From contig JAHFRQ010000007.1 in NCBI GenBank assembly GCA_023266215.1, positions 18,053 to 82,052 of the forward strand: 64,000 nucleotides of DNA, given 5' to 3'. This DNA comes from Gammaproteobacteria bacterium (GTDB lineage: Bacteria; Pseudomonadota; Gammaproteobacteria; Coxiellales; Coxiellaceae). Positions within the stretch are counted from its first letter, which is position 1, and every line of letters starts with the position of its first letter. Made by a program: the position numbers and the translations under genes. Shown here one piece after another: positions 54,809-63,804 of this stretch. The notes beneath the pieces are model-generated. The model was not told the DNA's origin. It was given only the letters and a program-made list of their open reading frames with translations, and did not search any database.

Positions 54809-57377
54809 GTGATTTTTCCTCTGGCATGGTTAAATCGCTCATCACCAACACACCAATGCCCATTCCTGCTGGCAATCGCACCGTTGGTGGTGTCGTAAAA
54901 TTTTCGCCCATGTGCTGCGAATAAGCTTGACCCATTTGACCCAAGCCCACTTCAATTTGTTGTTCAGAATTTAAAGGCGTCGATGAGACAGTACAGAATA
55001 AACTACCGGCAACGCACTGTGTCTGCAAACCCTGGTTCATTACAGAAGCTGAGATACCCTGTAAAAAAGAAGATGCAAATAACGAGCCATAACGCAGTAA
55101 ATAATGATGATTCACCCAGCCTTCAAGCGTCGTGCGCGCCGTATTCGGATCGATCGCAACCGCATTTAACGAAATACTTTTTGCATAATCTGGATTATTC
55201 ATTAAATTGAAACGAATAAATAAATGGTCGTTTTGTCTTGCAAACGTACCCAATAATTTACTGCCTTTTAATGAGCCCGTGACAACGTGCGCCATGATCG
55301 GCGAATTATCATCGCTGTTAATTCCCGTGTCTAATACAGCAAATAAAATAGTGCCTGCTTTATAAGTGTAACCACCCGCAGCAGCTTCAGCGGCTGCATT
55401 GGCGCCTTGAGATCCAGCGCCACCTGCTGCACCGCCATTGGTTGTGCCACCCACAGGTTTAACTTCAACGGGCGCTTTTTGCAATTGCTGGTTAATAATA
55501 TTTCCCCAGCCGGCTAATAATTGATTGGCTTGCTGCGACATTGCCACTTGCATGCGCTGCACTTGATCATTGCGTTGTTGCGCATTCATTTGTGCTTGTT
55601 GTGCTTTTTCAAATTGCGCTAATTTCGCTTCTGATGTGTTGCCACCAATGGATGGAATAGATTCGCCATTAGGTGTTGATGCTGCACTTGCTGTTGCAAC
55701 ATCATTAACAGCAGCAGGCTGTGCTGCGTAGCCCGAATCAGTCGGTGTAAAACCTGCGCGTAACAAATCACCTTGTGTAAAACCCGCTTGTTTTAAAGCA
55801 GCGGCGCTAAATCCCGCTTCTTGCAATGCACGTGCACTCATACCAGCGTGACGCAATTCTGCTGCTGAAAATCCCGCTGCGCGTAATGATTTTGCGCTGT
55901 ATCCCGCCGCCACTAATTGACCTGCCGTAAATCCCGCATCTTTTAATTGCGATGCATCATACCCTGCGGCTTTTAGTTGTGTTGCAGAATAACCTGCGTT
56001 TTTTAATTGTGCTGCGGAAAAACCCGCTGCTTTTAAATCTGCTGCTGAAAAGCCTGCATCTTTTAATTGTCCCGCTGAAAAGCCCGCGTCTTTTAATTGA
56101 TTAGCAGAATAGCCTGCGGTTTTTAAATCAGCCGCCGAAAATCCGGCTGCTTTTAATTGCGCTGCCGTAAATCCCGCTGCTCTTAAATCGGCTGCAGAAT
56201 AACCCGCGTTTTTTAATTGCTGCGCTGTAAAACCCGCTTGTCGTAATGACGCTGCTGAAAATCCAGCTGCTTTTAATGCGGCTAAACCACAACCTTGCGC
56301 GCGTAATGCGGTTGCAGAAACACCGGATGCGCGTTCTTGTTTTAATTTATCAACATTGCATGCCGCGTCCGCCTTATCCGCTGCTGCAATTTCCGCAGGC
56401 GTAAAACCAGCTGCTGCTAAATCTGAATTACTAAAACCGGCTTGTTTCAAATCAGCTGCAGAAAAACCCGCCGCTTTTAATTGCGCTGCCGTAAATCCTG
56501 CTGCTTTTAACGCAGCGGCATCACACCCTTCTTCTCGCAATGTCGTCAGCGCAACACCAGCAGCACGTGCTGCTTGTAACTTTTGCAAATTACATGCCTC
56601 AGGATTGTTATCCTCAAATCCCGCGTCTTTTATTGCTGCTGCAGAATAACCTGCTGCTTTTAAATCCGCAGATGAAAACCCAGCGCTTTTTAATTCGCCC
56701 GCTGAAAATCCAGCCGCTTTTAATTGCGCTGCTGAAAATCCTGCGTCTTTTAAATCCGCTGCTGAAAATCCCGCCGCCATTAATGCTTGCAAACTAAATC
56801 CACAGGCTTTTAATTGATCGGCAGAATAGCCTGCTTGCTTTAAATCACCGACGGTAAAATCAGCCATTTTTAGTGCGGGGCACGAACAACCTTGGCACAT
56901 TAATTCTTGAACCGTGACGCCTGTTTCACGCGCTAATTTTAAATTAGTAGGCGTGCAATTTTCAGGATTGGGTTTATACATCACAACGACTTTGCTAGCA
57001 GGACAATTGGGATTAGCAGACGCACCACCTGCTGCTGCAGTACCAAATTGATCAGGATTACCGACAAAATCAGGGCGTGTAATCGTTGGAATAAATGCCG
57101 TTGCTTTTTTACGTGCATCAGCAGCACCTGCGGCATTGGCATCATTCTGCGCTTTCACATAAGCATCGGATGGATTGCCAGCGCCCGGCGTGGATGAAAC
57201 AGAAGGCGTTCCGTAAACGCCAGCTGAGCCTTGTAATGCAGCTTCACGCGAGCGCCAATGAATCACAAATGCAATTCCCGCCACAACCACAACGATTAAA
57301 AACAACGCTAAAAACACGCGCGCTTTTGCACTGCTCAATAGTGAATTTTGCATTTTTCTTTCTGGAGTATCGCTCAT
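54801..57377 (-). CDS. dotG: Core-complex protein DotG (IcmE) with decapeptide repeats
   Basis: An 858-residue protein spanning the envelope. A membrane segment (residues about 20-40) is followed by a linker, then roughly forty units of the form (F/Y)SAADLKAAG at residues 170-590. Three super-repeats each begin with C..(xx)KL..AR.(A/T)GV...(L)R..GC..A.LK. The C-terminal 190 residues are the conserved VirB10/TrbI-like domain that builds the channel. I start at MSDTPERK; the longer frame overlaps dotH. The repeats are at 30-bp DNA period. Confidence 0.95.
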   Translation of the reverse strand: MSDTPERKMQNSLLSSAKARVFLALFLIVVVVAGIAFVIHWRSREAALQGSAGVYGTPSVSSTPGAGNPSDAYVKAQNDANAAGAADARKKATAFIPTITRPDFVGNPDQFGTAAAGGASANPNCPASKVVVMYKPNPENCTPTNLKLARETGVTVQELMCQGCSCPALKMADFTVGDLKQAGYSADQLKACGFSLQALMAAGFSAADLKDAGFSAAQLKAAGFSAGELKSAGFSSADLKAAGYSAAAIKDAGFEDNNPEACNLQKLQAARAAGVALTTLREEGCDAAALKAAGFTAAQLKAAGFSAADLKQAGFSNSDLAAAGFTPAEIAAADKADAACNVDKLKQERASGVSATALRAQGCGLAALKAAGFSAASLRQAGFTAQQLKNAGYSAADLRAAGFTAAQLKAAGFSAADLKTAGYSANQLKDAGFSAGQLKDAGFSAADLKAAGFSAAQLKNAGYSATQLKAAGYDASQLKDAGFTAGQLVAAGYSAKSLRAAGFSAAELRHAGMSARALQEAGFSAAALKQAGFTQGDLLRAGFTPTDSGYAAQPAAVNDVATASAASTPNGESIPSIGGNTSEAKLAQFEKAQQAQMNAQQRNDQVQRMQVAMSQQANQLLAGWGNIINQQLQKAPVEVKPVGGTTNGGAAGGAGSQGANAAAEAAAGGYTYKAGTILFAVLDTGINSDDNSPIMAHVVTGSLKGSKLLGTFARQNDHLFIRFNLMNNPDYAKSISLNAVAIDPNTARTTLEGWVNHHYLLRYGSLFASSFLQGISASVMNQGLQTQCVAGSLFCTVSSTPLNSEQQIEVGLGQMGQAYSQHMGENFTTPPTVRLPAGMGIGVLVMSDLTMPEEKSHD

Positions 57378-57381
57378 AACA

Positions 57382-58536
57382 TCACAATCCTTTAATCGCG
57401 AGTTGAACCATTTCGCCACGCTGCGACGCCAACACAATCGGAGTTTTTTCAAGCTCAAATACGTGCGTACCATCAGGGCTGCTCATGGTTGCTATCCAGC
57501 CGGGCGATAAAATAGTCACGCGCGTTCTTAAAAATAAATGGCCCTGATACAACCAGGCTTGCGCAGGCGCGCCAGTAATGCACAATGATTTTGCGCCGCG
57601 TGGAGGAATTCCATCTAGAAAATTCAATAATTGCGGATCTTCTATTGCGGGCAATCCATTTAATGTCGCCATCGCATTAGGCCCCATTCCGGGAATACGC
57701 AAATCAACACGATAATCAACAGCGCGTTGACCTGGCATTAATGTCAGCATAACCGGTGTATTTTCATCTTTTAGCATCACGGCTAAATTGCCCGCTTTAT
57801 ATTGCGCCAATGCTTGTACGATTAGCGTATCACTCTTTCCATCGGGCGCTGTGGGTTGAATATTAAATGCTTTAGGGTCTCCTAAATCGTAAGCTGTGAC
57901 AGGCCAAGGCTGCCCAGTTGAATCTAAAAATACGAGTGAGGTCACGTAACCTGCGCGCAAACGAATCACCGGCGGTGTCGCCCCCGGTGACATATTCACA
58001 ATAATAGAGCTTGATGTGGGACGTGGTGGCGTTCCGGGATACTCTGCAACCGCTTGCTGTGTTTGATCGAACATACCGCGCAAAGTATGAATTTGTTGAG
58101 GTGACAAAGGCATTAAATTACGAACCATATTGGCAAACGCGGTGCGACTTTGATCATTACTGCCTAAAACATTAGATGCAGGCGTTGCGGTTGTGACAGG
58201 TGCTTCTGTTCTAGCAGGCGGCGCAATAACCGGTGTCACAGCAGCTGCAGGATCAATTGGGATAGTTTCAGGTATCGATGATGTATCTGATTGCGTTGCT
58301 GCTTCTACAGCCTGTGTTTGTGCGAGTGCATCAATGTCTGCCGTGTTGCCTGCTGTGTTATCAGCTGTTGCTTTACCTGATGAATCAACTGTTGCCATAT
58401 TGCTCGGAATCACGCTCGCAGGATTAGACTGCACAGCCTGACCTGGCTCACTCGCAGGAGGCGGTATTTGCGTATCGGCATAACTTGCACTGCAAGCCAG
58501 CAAAGCGATAGTGGTAAAAAAATATTTCATCAGCAT
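57382..58536 (-). CDS. dotH: Outer-membrane core protein DotH (IcmK)
   Basis: A 384-residue exported protein with signal peptide (KYFFTTIALLACSASYA); LLAC might be a lipobox, but cleavage after SYA is also possible. A low-complexity Ala/Thr/Pro linker covers residues 25-130; the conserved C-terminal IcmK domain includes PPVIRLRAGYVTSLVFLDSTGQPWP near 220. It forms the outer-membrane ring with DotC and DotD. It is close before dotG. Confidence 0.93.
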   Translation of the reverse strand: MLMKYFFTTIALLACSASYADTQIPPPASEPGQAVQSNPASVIPSNMATVDSSGKATADNTAGNTADIDALAQTQAVEAATQSDTSSIPETIPIDPAAAVTPVIAPPARTEAPVTTATPASNVLGSNDQSRTAFANMVRNLMPLSPQQIHTLRGMFDQTQQAVAEYPGTPPRPTSSSIIVNMSPGATPPVIRLRAGYVTSLVFLDSTGQPWPVTAYDLGDPKAFNIQPTAPDGKSDTLIVQALAQYKAGNLAVMLKDENTPVMLTLMPGQRAVDYRVDLRIPGMGPNAMATLNGLPAIEDPQLLNFLDGIPPRGAKSLCITGAPAQAWLYQGHLFLRTRVTILSPGWIATMSSPDGTHVFELEKTPIVLASQRGEMVQLAIKGL

Positions 58537-58537
58537 C

Positions 58538-59209
58538 TTAACTTCCTACTTTGCTACCTTGCACCACGGGTAAAAATTGATTAATTGCAATGCCCGCAGG
58601 ATTATCTTGCGGCGACACACGCTCTACAATTAATGTCACTTTCATTGGCAATGGAATGGTGCGCTCTGTATTGACATAAGTCACCAAAATGGGCAATGAA
58701 ACTTCCCAAACATATCGACCATCCAATACTTCTTGCTTTAACACTTCTGGCGCGCCTGTGACCGTTGCGTTAGACACCATTTGTAATTTTACCAATGTAT
58801 CTAAATTACCGCTGGTGGTAAATGCATTAATAAACCAATGCCAACCATCTGTTGTAAAATTATAAGAAGCGGTTTGCAATTGATCGCGCCAGTGCACAAA
58901 ATCCAAACTAAATGCTTGTTGCACAGACTGCGACACCCATTGCGTCACAAAATTATTATCAACAACAGGGTCTGATAATGGATGCCATTTAATAATTTGA
59001 TACTGCGCATTCATCGCAAAATACTGTGGCTTAGGTGGATTAATATAATGGTAAACCACTGCTGCTGCCAACACGACATCCACAATCATCACAAATAAAA
59101 CAACAAGAACAGCGCGCTTATAATTATCGCGGTAAAAAGCATTGCGCATCAAGACGAGCGTCAAGCCTTCTTTTATTTCTTTTGTTTCTTTGTTTTGATC
59201 ATCTGCCAT
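58538..59209 (-). CDS. dotI: Inner-membrane protein DotI (IcmL)
   Basis: A 223-residue bitopic protein with a cytoplasmic start (LTLVLMRNAFYRDNYKRAV), a membrane segment near residues 35-55 and a periplasmic domain with PLSDPVVDNNFVTQWVSQSVQQAFSLDFVHWRDQL. This matches IcmL/VirB8-like DotI. It is followed by dotH and preceded by a paralogue. Confidence 0.94.
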   Translation of the reverse strand: MADDQNKETKEIKEGLTLVLMRNAFYRDNYKRAVLVVLFVMIVDVVLAAAVVYHYINPPKPQYFAMNAQYQIIKWHPLSDPVVDNNFVTQWVSQSVQQAFSLDFVHWRDQLQTASYNFTTDGWHWFINAFTTSGNLDTLVKLQMVSNATVTGAPEVLKQEVLDGRYVWEVSLPILVTYVNTERTIPLPMKVTLIVERVSPQDNPAGIAINQFLPVVQGSKVGS

Positions 59210-59220
59210 ATTTTTTACCG

Positions 59221-59850
59221 TTATTGTGCAGGCGCTGCTGCAAAATCAACTACCTGAATACCTTGCGAGGTATCCAGTGTTGGCATACGCTGCACATTCA
59301 TTGTAATCAGAAAATGGCGCTGCGTCTCTGCGCTCGCGCTTCTAAATTTAATCAGCACTGGCATTTGCACACGCCATGTGTAACGACCATGCACAATCAT
59401 ACGCGCAATAATAATGGGCGTGCCCGAAATAACAGCGCTCATAATTAATTTTTCGGCTACTAAATTTTTTAACAATCCCGAACTTTGCAATGCGCGCGTC
59501 AAGCTTGCCCATCCGTCAGGAGTAAAGCGCGGCTTGGCTGCCACTATTTGCTGCTGGTACGTATCAAAACTTAAGTTAAAAATATACTGCACCGTCAGCG
59601 CAGACCATTGCACAATAAAAGCTTGTGTGATCACAGGCTCTGATAAAGAATGCAGTGGCAATACTTCACCCGTTGTTGCAGCGGCATAATAAGCTGGCTG
59701 CTGCCGATCATACGTCATCCACGCTAGAATTAACGCAAGACACGCGCCAATAAATGACGAAAAAACCAACCATTTCATCGTGCGCCGATACGCATTACGA
59801 TAAAATTCGTTTTTGCGAAAGGCTAATTCTTGTCCTGTTGTATTGTCCAT
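59221..59850 (-). CDS. dotJ: Full-length DotI paralogue in the DotJ (IcmM) position
   Basis: A 209-residue paralogue of DotI: FRKNEFYRNAYRRTMKW, a membrane segment (residues about 30-50), PLSEPVITQAFIVQWSALTVQYIFNLSFDTYQQQI and the family ending. It stands in the DotJ place. Legionella DotJ is a short DotI paralogue of under 100 residues, but this one is full-length with periplasmic domain, so it may form a hetero-ring with DotI. The start is the ATG at MDNTTGQ. Confidence 0.85.
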   Translation of the reverse strand: MDNTTGQELAFRKNEFYRNAYRRTMKWLVFSSFIGACLALILAWMTYDRQQPAYYAAATTGEVLPLHSLSEPVITQAFIVQWSALTVQYIFNLSFDTYQQQIVAAKPRFTPDGWASLTRALQSSGLLKNLVAEKLIMSAVISGTPIIIARMIVHGRYTWRVQMPVLIKFRSASAETQRHFLITMNVQRMPTLDTSQGIQVVDFAAAPAQ

Positions 59851-59852
59851 GC

Positions 59853-60494
59853 TCAATACCACGCCGTGTCATTGTGATAAACGCGAAAAACGACTTCAAC
59901 GCGTCGATTCATTTGTCGTCCCGCTTCACTGCCATTCCATGCAATCGGATGTTGTCCGTCCTTGCCGATTGCATAAATCAATCGTGCATTAATGCACGCT
60001 TTTGTTAGGTATTTCACAAGCGACTGCGCTTGCATTGCCGTTAATTCTTCTTTGAGAGAGCCTGATTTTTCGCTTAATTCAGAATCAACGTTGTCAGAAT
60101 ACGCAGAAACTTTGACGTTTATTGTTGAAAAGCTGCGCATGAAATTCGCGGCAATATTTAACGTTGAAAAATAATTAGGATTAATAATTGATGATTCGTT
60201 TTCAAATAAATCATCGCTCGGAAAAATCAACTTCCACCTATCACCCACATGAATAATACCCACACCCTGGCTTTTCAACTGACAAATCCAAAAATTCTGC
60301 ATTTGCAGACGCGTCACTTGAATCATTTTTTTAGGTTTAGGCTTGGGTGGCTTCTTGGGTTGTCGCAAATCAATTTGACAAGGTGGTTTGGGACTGCAAG
60401 CCGACAGACCCGCCAACAATAAGGCAGCACAAAACAGGCCGAGAAAAATTCGACACGCAAAATATGACCTTGTAGTAAGTTTTTTTGTTTTCAT
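59853..60494 (-). CDS. dotK: OmpA-like lipoprotein DotK (IcmN)
   Basis: A 213-residue lipoprotein: a signal peptide with LSAC lipobox, a Pro/Lys linker (PKKPPKPKPKK), and a C-terminal OmpA-like peptidoglycan-binding domain (TINVKVSAYSDNVDSE, RLIYAIGKDGQHP and GRQMNRRVEVVF). DotK is thought to anchor the Dot/Icm outer complex to peptidoglycan. It opens the visible block of dot genes. dotL and dotM, which lie near dotK in Legionella, are not in this window. Confidence 0.9.
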   Translation of the reverse strand: MKTKKLTTRSYFACRIFLGLFCAALLLAGLSACSPKPPCQIDLRQPKKPPKPKPKKMIQVTRLQMQNFWICQLKSQGVGIIHVGDRWKLIFPSDDLFENESSIINPNYFSTLNIAANFMRSFSTINVKVSAYSDNVDSELSEKSGSLKEELTAMQAQSLVKYLTKACINARLIYAIGKDGQHPIAWNGSEAGRQMNRRVEVVFRVYHNDTAWY

Positions 60495-60597
60495 TTTCAC
60501 TTGAAAAATGTAATTTTCAACCGACAAGTCCGTGAAAAAGCTTTCAAAACCTTAACACTCCATTAATTTAACAAATCAACCTCAAGAAAGCATTAAA

Positions 60598-60816
60598 TTA
60601 TGATTTTATTTTTTCCATTTCCTCAAGCACACCCAGAACTTCCATAAAATCCCTCTCAACTTGTGAAGCCGAATTGATCGTAAGCGCGTGAAATTTATCG
60701 TATTCGCAATGTGCTTTTTCAATCGCTTCTTGATGACTCATTTTTCCAGCATGCGTCAATAATTCACGCTCGTTTAGCCGCATAAAATCGTCAAGCTTAT
60801 AATATAACTTGGTCTT
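60598..60816 (-). pseudogene. C-terminal remnant of a RhuM-family gene
   Basis: The open stretch reads KLDDFMRLNERELLTHAG, then SHQEAIEKAHCEYDKF. This is the typical end of RhuM (COG3943) proteins, which are several hundred residues long. Only about 72 residues remain, with a stop upstream at 60817. Internal ATG at 60783 could give a 61-residue peptide, but a decayed gene is more likely. Confidence 0.75.
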
Positions 60817-60950
60817 CTAGTTTTTTATGCAACAACTGTTTCAAAGATAACCGATCTTTAACTTACCTCGCTCTAGTGACAATAAAACAGAAGCAGAGCG
60901 TTAGCGACTGCGAAAGTAATTAACTAATGAGTATCTTGTAGCGCTGCGAG

Positions 60951-61499
60951 TTAAATGAATCGTATTATTTTCAACTCCCAAAAATCATAATACTTTTTGA
61001 GTAATTTTATTGATCTGATATGCAAGAGTGGCATGCTTGGTTTGCTTTCAAGAATTTTTTGATATTTCTTTCTGTTTTTAGGGTAATTAAAAATAATCCA
61101 TTTAATTAACCAAAAGTTAAACTCATTTTTTGCTCCCGTCAAACCACCGGGTCTGTCAGGATTGTTTTTAAAGCATCGAGATAAATATCGAAGCACTGAG
61201 CTGAGAACATTTGGATCAAGCCATATCACAGATGTAGCATAATCTAATCTTTCCTTCATGCAGACACTGTAATTACCGTCAATAATCCAAGCATCTTGTT
61301 TAATGATTGCATTATGCTTTTCAACAAGATGCGCATCTGAATTACGTTGCCATTTTGAGTTTTCAATGTGAGCGCTTTGATCAAGATGATGCGCGGGAAT
61401 ATTGAGTCTTCTTGACAATGCATCAGCGAGTGTTGATTTTCCGCTGTTACTGCAACCAATGATACAAATGCGATTTCCTAATTCGCTTATTTTGCGCAT
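60951..61499 (-). CDS. P-loop NTPase, adenylate-kinase-like (FlaR/topology-modulation type)
   Basis: A 182-residue protein with the P-loop IIGCSNSGKST near residue 13, HLDQ at 38, WIIDGNY near 70 and the IWLDPN Walker B-like strand near 91. This order occurs in small kinases annotated as DNA topology modulation or FlaR proteins. Substrate is unknown. It stands alone between the RhuM remnant and a repeat element. Confidence 0.78.
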   Translation of the reverse strand: MRKISELGNRICIIGCSNSGKSTLADALSRRLNIPAHHLDQSAHIENSKWQRNSDAHLVEKHNAIIKQDAWIIDGNYSVCMKERLDYATSVIWLDPNVLSSVLRYLSRCFKNNPDRPGGLTGAKNEFNFWLIKWIIFNYPKNRKKYQKILESKPSMPLLHIRSIKLLKKYYDFWELKIIRFI

Positions 61500-61590
61500 G
61501 ATGGGCTTTCTCGAATTAATAAAAAATTGTTTTTATTATTGATCAAATTTAGATGAAGTAATCTTGTTTAGCAAGCCTTTTAAATTTTCT

Positions 61591-61732
61591 ATTGGTTTGA
61601 GGGAGCCGCGAATAAAGCGAACTACTGTTCGCGTCATGAGCGGATGAATTTATATTTTTTAATGATGAGCTGCAAATAATCCGCTTGTTACGTTAGCAAA
61701 GCAAACTGCTCGCGGGGTTCCTTCAAACCAAT
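61591..61732. repeat. 142-bp element with terminal inverted repeats
   Basis: The left end ATTGGTTTGAGGGAGCC and the right end GGTTCCTTCAAACCAAT are inverted copies. The inner arms (AGCGGATGA / CCGCTTGTT) are also partly complementary. No gene inside. A half-copy lies at 31028-31078. It resembles a miniature mobile element. Confidence 0.65.
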
Positions 61733-61766
61733 GGTGGACTTTAATGCATGTTAAGCTTGTCATAAC

Positions 61767-62150
61767 CTATAAAAAATATTTATAACTCACATCAAACGCC
61801 TTTGCAATTCTCATTGCAATAATCTTCCCAATCGGCCGACTTCCATTTTCCATTTTAGATAAATTGGCTTGCGTGACTTTAATTTTTTTTGCAAATTCAA
61901 CTTGAGATAAATCTTCGCGCGAACGAAGACCGCGTAATAAAGCCCCTGCCTCACCATATTTTTGATCCATTTCTTTAAATATTTGATCAACAGGTGTATT
62001 GCCTAAACGTTCTATCGATCTCTTTGTTTCAAGAACATATTTTTTCGCAATATTTTTTGGTATCGCATAAAGAAGATCGTGATCGAGAATGTACAAAACA
62101 CGATTAGATGTTTTATGGCTAGTATGGTGCTCTTTCATGTGTGCCGACAT
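61767..62150 (-). CDS. XRE-family antitoxin (HigA-type)
   Basis: A 127-residue protein. The C-terminal half is a helix-turn-helix (LRGLRSREDLSQVEFAKKIKVTQANLSKMENGSRPIG); the N-terminal half (residues 15-60) probably wraps the toxin. It follows the toxin gene with 32 bases of overlap. HigBA modules have this toxin-first order. It probably represses the operon by binding the palindrome upstream. Confidence 0.87.
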   Translation of the reverse strand: MSAHMKEHHTSHKTSNRVLYILDHDLLYAIPKNIAKKYVLETKRSIERLGNTPVDQIFKEMDQKYGEAGALLRGLRSREDLSQVEFAKKIKVTQANLSKMENGSRPIGKIIAMRIAKAFDVSYKYFL

Positions 62151-62409
62151 AGTATACCTCTATTATTTTAGTTTTTTTGTCTATGACCGCCCAACAACAA
62201 ACATACGTTGGTCTTCCCCTTGTTAAATGACAGTGTCTTTTATCGCCCTTTTGTCCTTCTAATTTCCCATAATGTGGCCAGCCCTTTCCTGGCGCAGCGC
62301 CATTTGTTTGCAGATCTTTTACGAGCAATCGCAAAGCTTCGCGTGCTTTTTCACTAAGCTGTGCGATTTGGTCTATAGCTTTTGATGTAAATTCAACGTT
62401 CCATATCAT
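62119..62409 (-). CDS. RelE/HigB-type toxin
   Basis: A 96-residue protein beginning MIWNVEFTSKAIDQIAQLSEKAREAL; KDKRHCHLTRGRPTYVCCW and IIEVYYVGTHERAPY match RelE/HigB-like ribosome-dependent mRNA interferases. The final YVGTHERAPY motif is typical. The gene is the first of the pair and directly follows the palindrome. Confidence 0.88.
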   Translation of the reverse strand: MIWNVEFTSKAIDQIAQLSEKAREALRLLVKDLQTNGAAPGKGWPHYGKLEGQKGDKRHCHLTRGRPTYVCCWAVIDKKTKIIEVYYVGTHERAPY

Positions 62410-62420
62410 GGATTAATTGT

Positions 62421-62437
62421 ATGTCATTTAATGACAT
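62421..62437. promoter_or_regulatory. Operator palindrome of the toxin-antitoxin operon
   Basis: ATGTCATTTAATGACAT, a 7-bp inverted repeat with a 3-bp centre, 11 bases before the toxin start codon on the minus strand. It is the obvious binding site for the HTH antitoxin. Confidence 0.75.
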
Positions 62438-62468
62438 ATGTCAATTTATATTCAAGAATGCGTCAACA

Positions 62469-62494
62469 ATAATCTTGCCTGACTAGTCTTAATC
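62469..62494 (+). repeat. 26-bp direct repeat after the transporter gene
   Basis: ATAATCTTG(C/T)CTGACTAGTC and six more bases recur at 63779-63804, with one mismatch in 26. The two copies lie 1,310 bases apart and bracket the transporter gene; this copy overlaps its stop codon. Confidence 0.85.
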
Positions 62495-63727
62495 GCCTTT
62501 ATTTGTTCGAAATATCGCACACAACGCAATTAGCCCAAGAAAAATAACGTAATCAGCTGACGCGAATGGTGTGCCCGCATAGTGGGTTAGCCAACTGCAA
62601 ATAACGGGTGCTGTTCCGCCGAATATCGATGCTGCCATATTGAGCACTACACTGAGTCCTGTGTATCGAACTGCAGTCGGAAAACTGTGTGCCAGCACAG
62701 AAGAGAATGGCCCCAACAACATTCCTAATAATAACGCTAATAATCCCTGCGCTAAAAATTGCATCTCAACACTGTTGCCAAAAACAAAGCTAAATAAAGG
62801 ATATGCAAAAATCAAAATTAAAAGACAGGCTGTCATCATCATTAATTTTTTATTAAAAAAATCAGATAAAAAACCAAATAAAAGAATAGAGGTTGAATAA
62901 ATAAATGTGACTAATAAATATAAATAAGATGTGTCAGTCGTATTGAGTTTATGTGTGCTCAGTGAATAATTGCTCAAATAAAGCAAATCGATATACACCA
63001 GTGCGTTGGCAAAAATAGAAATAAAAAGCATTGCCGCCAAATCTTTTGGGTATTGGGTAAATAATTTAATAATAGGTGCGCGAAAAAGGCGACCTTGTTC
63101 TGCCGCTTTTTTAAATACATTAGATTCAAACATGTTTTTTCTTAACCAAAAACTCAGAAGGCCAAATGGTGCGGCCAATAAAAAAGGAATGCGCCATCCG
63201 CCATGCAACATATTTTCATGACCCAACAGTTTTAAAATAATCGCGCAAACAATGGCGCCAAAAAAACAGCCCATGCCTGTTCCGAATATCCCAAAGCTGG
63301 TTACAAATCCCTTGTGCTTTTCGTTGGTTTGTTCAGCCAGCAATGTGAGGCCGGCTGGAAATTCGCCGCTTGTCGAAAACCCTTGTAGCAATCTGCAAAC
63401 AACTAAAATAACCGTAGAAAAAGCAGTGCCGACAGGAATAAGGCCCATTGCAAGTGTTGAGCCTGTCATTAAAAAAATCGTGATGAGCAATGTGTGTTTG
63501 CGACCGACAGTATCACCCAGGTGTCCAAAAAATAATGCGCCGATTGGCCGCATGATATACCCTGAAGCAAAAATCGCAAATGTTAACATCATGCCAGTAG
63601 CATGATTATGACTTGGAAAAAACAATATTGAAATAATCGGCGTTAACATGGCAAACACAGTAAATTCATACCACTCAAATACCGTGCCTACGGTGCAAAG
63701 CAATACTTGTTTTTTGACTAGGCGCAT
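62489..63727 (-). CDS. MFS transporter of the metabolite:H+ symporter (ProP-like) family
   Basis: A 412-residue protein with about 12 membrane segments. GTVFEWYEFTVFAMLTP near residue 14, SGYIMRPIGALFFGHLGDTVGRKHTLL near 56, RLLQGFSTSGEFPAG near 113 and GGWRIPFLLAAPFG near 177 are signatures of the MHS group (ProP, KgtP, ShiA). It probably imports an organic acid, osmolyte or amino acid with protons. The substrate is unknown. Confidence 0.9.
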   Translation of the reverse strand: MRLVKKQVLLCTVGTVFEWYEFTVFAMLTPIISILFFPSHNHATGMMLTFAIFASGYIMRPIGALFFGHLGDTVGRKHTLLITIFLMTGSTLAMGLIPVGTAFSTVILVVCRLLQGFSTSGEFPAGLTLLAEQTNEKHKGFVTSFGIFGTGMGCFFGAIVCAIILKLLGHENMLHGGWRIPFLLAAPFGLLSFWLRKNMFESNVFKKAAEQGRLFRAPIIKLFTQYPKDLAAMLFISIFANALVYIDLLYLSNYSLSTHKLNTTDTSYLYLLVTFIYSTSILLFGFLSDFFNKKLMMMTACLLILIFAYPLFSFVFGNSVEMQFLAQGLLALLLGMLLGPFSSVLAHSFPTAVRYTGLSVVLNMAASIFGGTAPVICSWLTHYAGTPFASADYVIFLGLIALCAIFRTNKGD

Positions 63728-63778
63728 TCATATGTCTCACTTAATGCATATTCCACGTAGTGGAAATAATATCGAAGA

Positions 63779-63804
63779 TAATCTTGTCTGACTAGTCTTA
63801 ATCA
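63779..63804 (+). repeat. 26-bp direct repeat before the transporter gene
   Basis: The second copy of the repeat at 62469. Just before the transporter start there is also a TTCCAC/GTGGAA stem (63752-63766). The remaining 196 bases to the end of the window hold no gene; a degenerate CTTCGCTAGCGCTCTGAG (63878-63895) resembles the in-frame repeat of nadB. Confidence 0.7.

Noticed and set aside
54801..57377. Plus-strand open frames of up to 97 codons within dotG
   Set aside because: They are mirror frames of the alanine-rich repeats. They have no ribosome-binding sites and only low-complexity composition.
60598..60783. 61-residue minus-strand frame as an independent small gene
   Set aside because: The sequence corresponds to the end of the much longer RhuM family, and the homologous reading extends upstream of its ATG. 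A remnant is the better explanation.
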